A stretch of DNA of 64,000 nucleotides from Rotaria socialis. Its lineage: Eukaryota > Rotifera > Eurotatoria > Philodinida > Philodinidae. The notes beneath the pieces are model-generated. The model was given only the letters and a program-made list of their open reading frames with translations. It had not been told where the DNA came from and did not search any database. Positions 63,901-64,000 of the stretch are shown here, one piece after another; positions within the stretch are counted from its first letter, which is position 1, and the number at the start of each line of letters is the position of its first letter. The DNA lies in contig CAJNYU010001562.1 in the NCBI GenBank assembly GCA_905331475.1, forward strand, positions 29,331 to 93,330, read 5' to 3'. The position numbers and the translations under genes were made by a program.

Positions 63901-64000
63901 CGATGTAATATACCGTGTATACTCATACAAATTTTACATAAATTTCCGTGCATGCTATTCGTGCGTAAATTACCATACTTTTCTTTAAGTTTACTTGGTA
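36968..64000 (+). CDS. Giant titin/kettin-like Ig-repeat muscle protein, 5' part
   Basis: Proteins of this class span the sarcomere I-band or Z-disc and bind actin or myosin. Exons: 36968-37147, 37208-37356, 37422-37545, 37611-37988, 38058-38330, 38388-38595, 39534-39620, 39990-41603, 41662-42972, 43034-43228, 45296-45670, 45734-45934, 45999-46459, 46857-47130, 47338-47872, 47941-48083, 48156-48325, 48574-48705, 48763-48894, 48960-49238, 49295-49599, 50401-50810, 50872-51536, 51971-52612, 52675-53097, 53201-54649, 54702-54819, 55526-55896, 55945-56155, 56210-56469, 56527-57018, 58009-58395, 58453-58944, 59577-59963, 60016-60507, 61791-62177, 62231-62722, 63990-64000 (cut by the edge): ~5,070 codons. 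Every junction keeps frame. About 24 I-set Ig domains are visible, each with an F/I/L-x-W-x-K strand C and D-x-G-x-Y strand F. The start ATG is followed by an Ig domain, with no signal peptide, so the protein is intracellular. No kinase or Fn3 domain appears here. The Ig-linker alternation is most like arthropod kettin/Sallimus; orthology is inferred. Confidence 0.88.
38596..39533 (+). other. Intron 6 of the giant gene (938 bp)
   Basis: Purine-rich near 39350-39420 and pyrimidine-rich near 38920-39020. Open minus-strand frames reflect that bias and are not coding. Confidence 0.7.
39621..39989 (+). other. Intron 7 of the giant gene (369 bp)
   Basis: It follows a small 87-nt exon rich in Ser, Thr and Arg. 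It contains an (AT)n stretch near 39908-39922; nothing else is recognised. Confidence 0.7.
39990..43228 (+). other. Gln/Asn/Thr-rich region built of two short repeat motifs (exons 8-10)
   Basis: About 1,040 residues without Ig domains. The first third is low-complexity (Gln/Asn/His runs). From ~40859 a motif like HSSTIVK recurs near 40859, 41048, 41234, 41410 and 41537. Two copies are followed by GQHELRVFDKPI or GQREVRFADQPI and then VES..K.I. From ~41498 a second motif recurs: V/I-E-L-hydrophobic-x-R/K-P, about five residues, S-S/T-x-x-L-I-A-D/N (for example VELVLPRPP and IELIVPKPK). Copies begin near 41811, 41991, 42271, 42414, 42588 and 42768, and one more lies in exon 11 near 45508. No known domain was recognised. 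The position suggests a flexible spring or a binding-site array. Confidence 0.75.
43229..45295 (+). other. Intron 10 of the giant gene (2.07 kb)
   Basis: The longest intron of this gene in the window. It holds an (AT)n run near 43479-43491. No exon or transposon end was recognised. Confidence 0.7.
45296..48325 (+). other. Ig5-Ig7 with low-complexity spacers (exons 11-17)
   Basis: Ig5 spans exons 11-12 (EIVWDKDG; DDQGNYTCTATN), Ig6 fills exon 14 (QIQWYHHSQPI; DTGQVWCVATT) and Ig7 spans exons 15-16 (KIQWFHNDVEI; DVGTYTVKISG). Exons 13 and 15 add Gln/Ser/Tyr-rich spacers, including a run of about ten Gln encoded almost purely by CAA (~47466-47495). Exon 17 encodes a charged, probably helical segment (KKKVELTQRKALVHELEEK) and an Arg/Ser-rich tail. 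Confidence 0.8.
46460..46856 (+). other. Intron 13 of the giant gene (397 bp)
   Basis: AT-rich; nothing recognised. The 77-codon minus-strand frame inside it is not supported. Confidence 0.7.
48574..49599 (+). other. Ig8 and Ig9 with the first linker modules (exons 18-21)
   Basis: Ig8 (LFWFKNNAPL; DSGTYAIVAKN) and Ig9 (IVWLKDNKPL; DQGYYTCIVDN) are each followed by one copy of the linker module (IDETSYVQPDAFKYIE and IDQRSYVETDAFKYL). Ig9 keeps both canonical cysteines (SCQVEG and YTCIV), unlike most domains after it. Confidence 0.8.
49600..50400 (+). other. Intron 21 of the giant gene (801 bp)
   Basis: AT-rich; nothing recognised. It directly precedes the linker-module array. Confidence 0.7.
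50401..51420 (+). repeat. Eleven tandem ~28-residue linker modules without Ig domains (exons 22-23)
   Basis: The unit is x-G-P-x-V-D-E/D/T-x-P-I/Y-V-x-P-x-A-F-R-Y-L-E followed by ~10 mostly basic or polar residues. Copies read, for example, VNPDAFRYLE, VDVDAFRYLE, VAPDAFRYLE, VDLNAFLYLE, VNPEVFRYLE, VPQEAFRWLE and VNPLAFRYIE, ending with VNPELFVQFD. Exon 22 carries copies 1-4 and most of copy 5; the 22/23 intron cuts copy 5 inside YLE-RK. Elsewhere in this protein the same module sits singly or in pairs between Ig domains, so this array looks like a linker that was amplified by itself. Confidence 0.85.
51537..51970 (+). other. Intron 23 of the giant gene (434 bp)
   Basis: Contains an (AT)n run near 51656-51675; nothing else recognised. 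Confidence 0.7.
54820..55525 (+). other. Intron 27 of the giant gene (706 bp)
   Basis: AT-rich, with an (AT)n run just before the acceptor (~55495-55511). Nothing else recognised. Confidence 0.7.
57019..58008 (+). other. Intron 31 of the giant gene (990 bp)
   Basis: Spacer before the first clean 387+492 exon pair. A (CT)15 microsatellite lies at 57933-57962. The last ~25 bp (ATGACCATACTTTTCTTTAAG region) recur at the ends of introns 33, 35 and 37. Confidence 0.75.
57933..57962. repeat. (CT)15 microsatellite in intron 31
   Basis: Pure CT run of 30 bp, 46 bp upstream of an exon acceptor; it may act as part of a strong polypyrimidine tract. Confidence 0.9.
58945..59576 (+). other. Intron 33 of the giant gene (632 bp)
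   Basis: Between super-repeat units; only its two ends resemble introns 31, 35 and 37. Nothing else recognised. Confidence 0.7.
60508..61790 (+). other. Intron 35 of the giant gene (1.28 kb)
   Basis: Contains a more GC-rich stretch around 60830-61150 that differs from the surrounding AT-rich DNA and includes a pol III B-box-like GTTCGAACC at ~60859-60867. It may be an old repeat insertion, but I saw no A box at a proper distance, no tail and no duplicated target site. Confidence 0.5.
62723..63989 (+). other. Intron 37 of the giant gene (1.27 kb)
   Basis: Contains the TA-flanked MITE at 62802-63083. The rest is AT-rich without recognised features and ends with the conserved CCATACTTTTCTTTAAG acceptor context. 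Confidence 0.75.
62802..63083. mobile_element. 282-bp MITE in intron 37, TA target sites
   Basis: Left end CAGTGGGAAAAAATAGCACC and right end (reverse complement) CACTGAAAAATACATAGGAC form imperfect inverted repeats that extend to CCACACGGAA and CCACGCGGAA. TA dinucleotides flank both ends (62800-62801 and 63084-63085), as for Tc1/mariner-type elements. No coding region is seen. The end sequence resembles TA-CACTGAAAAA at ~15695, suggesting a family with several copies. Confidence 0.65.

Larger units (their letters stand above)
58009..64000 (+). repeat. Tandem 293-codon super-repeats (exons 32-38)
   Basis: Three complete units (58009-58944, 59577-60507, 61791-62722) and the first 11 nt of a fourth (63990). 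Each unit is a 387-nt exon, a 52-57-bp intron and a 492-nt exon: 879 coding nt or 293 residues. The 387 exon holds the second half of an Ig (FTWYK), one linker module and the first half of the next Ig. The 492 exon holds that Ig's second half (FI/VWLKDGAPL), two linker modules (GVDDRAF..., GVDTQPFVSPDKF) and the first half of another Ig (ending IDAGVPMA). Units start 1,568, 2,214 and 2,199 bp apart; the differences lie in the introns between units. Exons 30-31 are an older, related pair (260+492). Confidence 0.9.

Overview
The window is AT-rich animal DNA. It has intron-rich genes (most introns 50-70 bp, GT-AG), metazoan-only families and many short inverted-repeat elements. Gene architecture, base composition and a decayed kelch-repeat gene would fit a rotifer, perhaps a bdelloid, but that is a guess. 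All four recognisable genes lie on the + strand.

Layout: (1) 1-2423, gene-free DNA with a 376-bp MITE-like element. (2) 2424-4079, the C-terminal half of UTP14, a ribosome-biogenesis factor; its N-terminal exons are not in the window. (3) 7026-8372, a seven-exon gene for a 302-residue tail-anchored protein resembling R7BP/R9AP, the membrane anchors of R7-type RGS proteins. (4) 8373-22012, 13.6 kb without genes but rich in nested inverted-repeat elements. (5) 22013-30007, a 23-exon gene for a phospholipase C-like protein (PLCL/PRIP family) whose PLC active site has lost key residues. (6) 30008-36967, gene-poor DNA with a decayed kelch-repeat pseudogene and a hairpin. (7) 36968 to the right edge, the 5' part of a giant titin/kettin-like muscle gene: about 38 exons and about 5,070 codons so far, continuing past the window.

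The giant gene is the most interesting part. It starts with four Ig domains, then a long Gln/Thr/Ser-rich region built from two short repeated motifs. More Ig domains follow, then 11 tandem copies of a ~28-residue module that elsewhere acts as the linker between Ig domains, then a long Ig-plus-linker array. The array ends in tandem 293-residue super-repeats, each encoded by one 387-nt and one 492-nt exon. One 492-nt exon looks like a mosaic of two others, suggesting gene conversion or unequal exchange.

The genes do not form an operon or an obvious pathway. UTP14 acts in the nucleolus. The R7BP-like and PLCL proteins are both signalling proteins, and the giant Ig protein is presumably sarcomeric. 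Exon boundaries were derived by hand from reading frame, splice dinucleotides and remembered family sequences, so single-base errors are possible.
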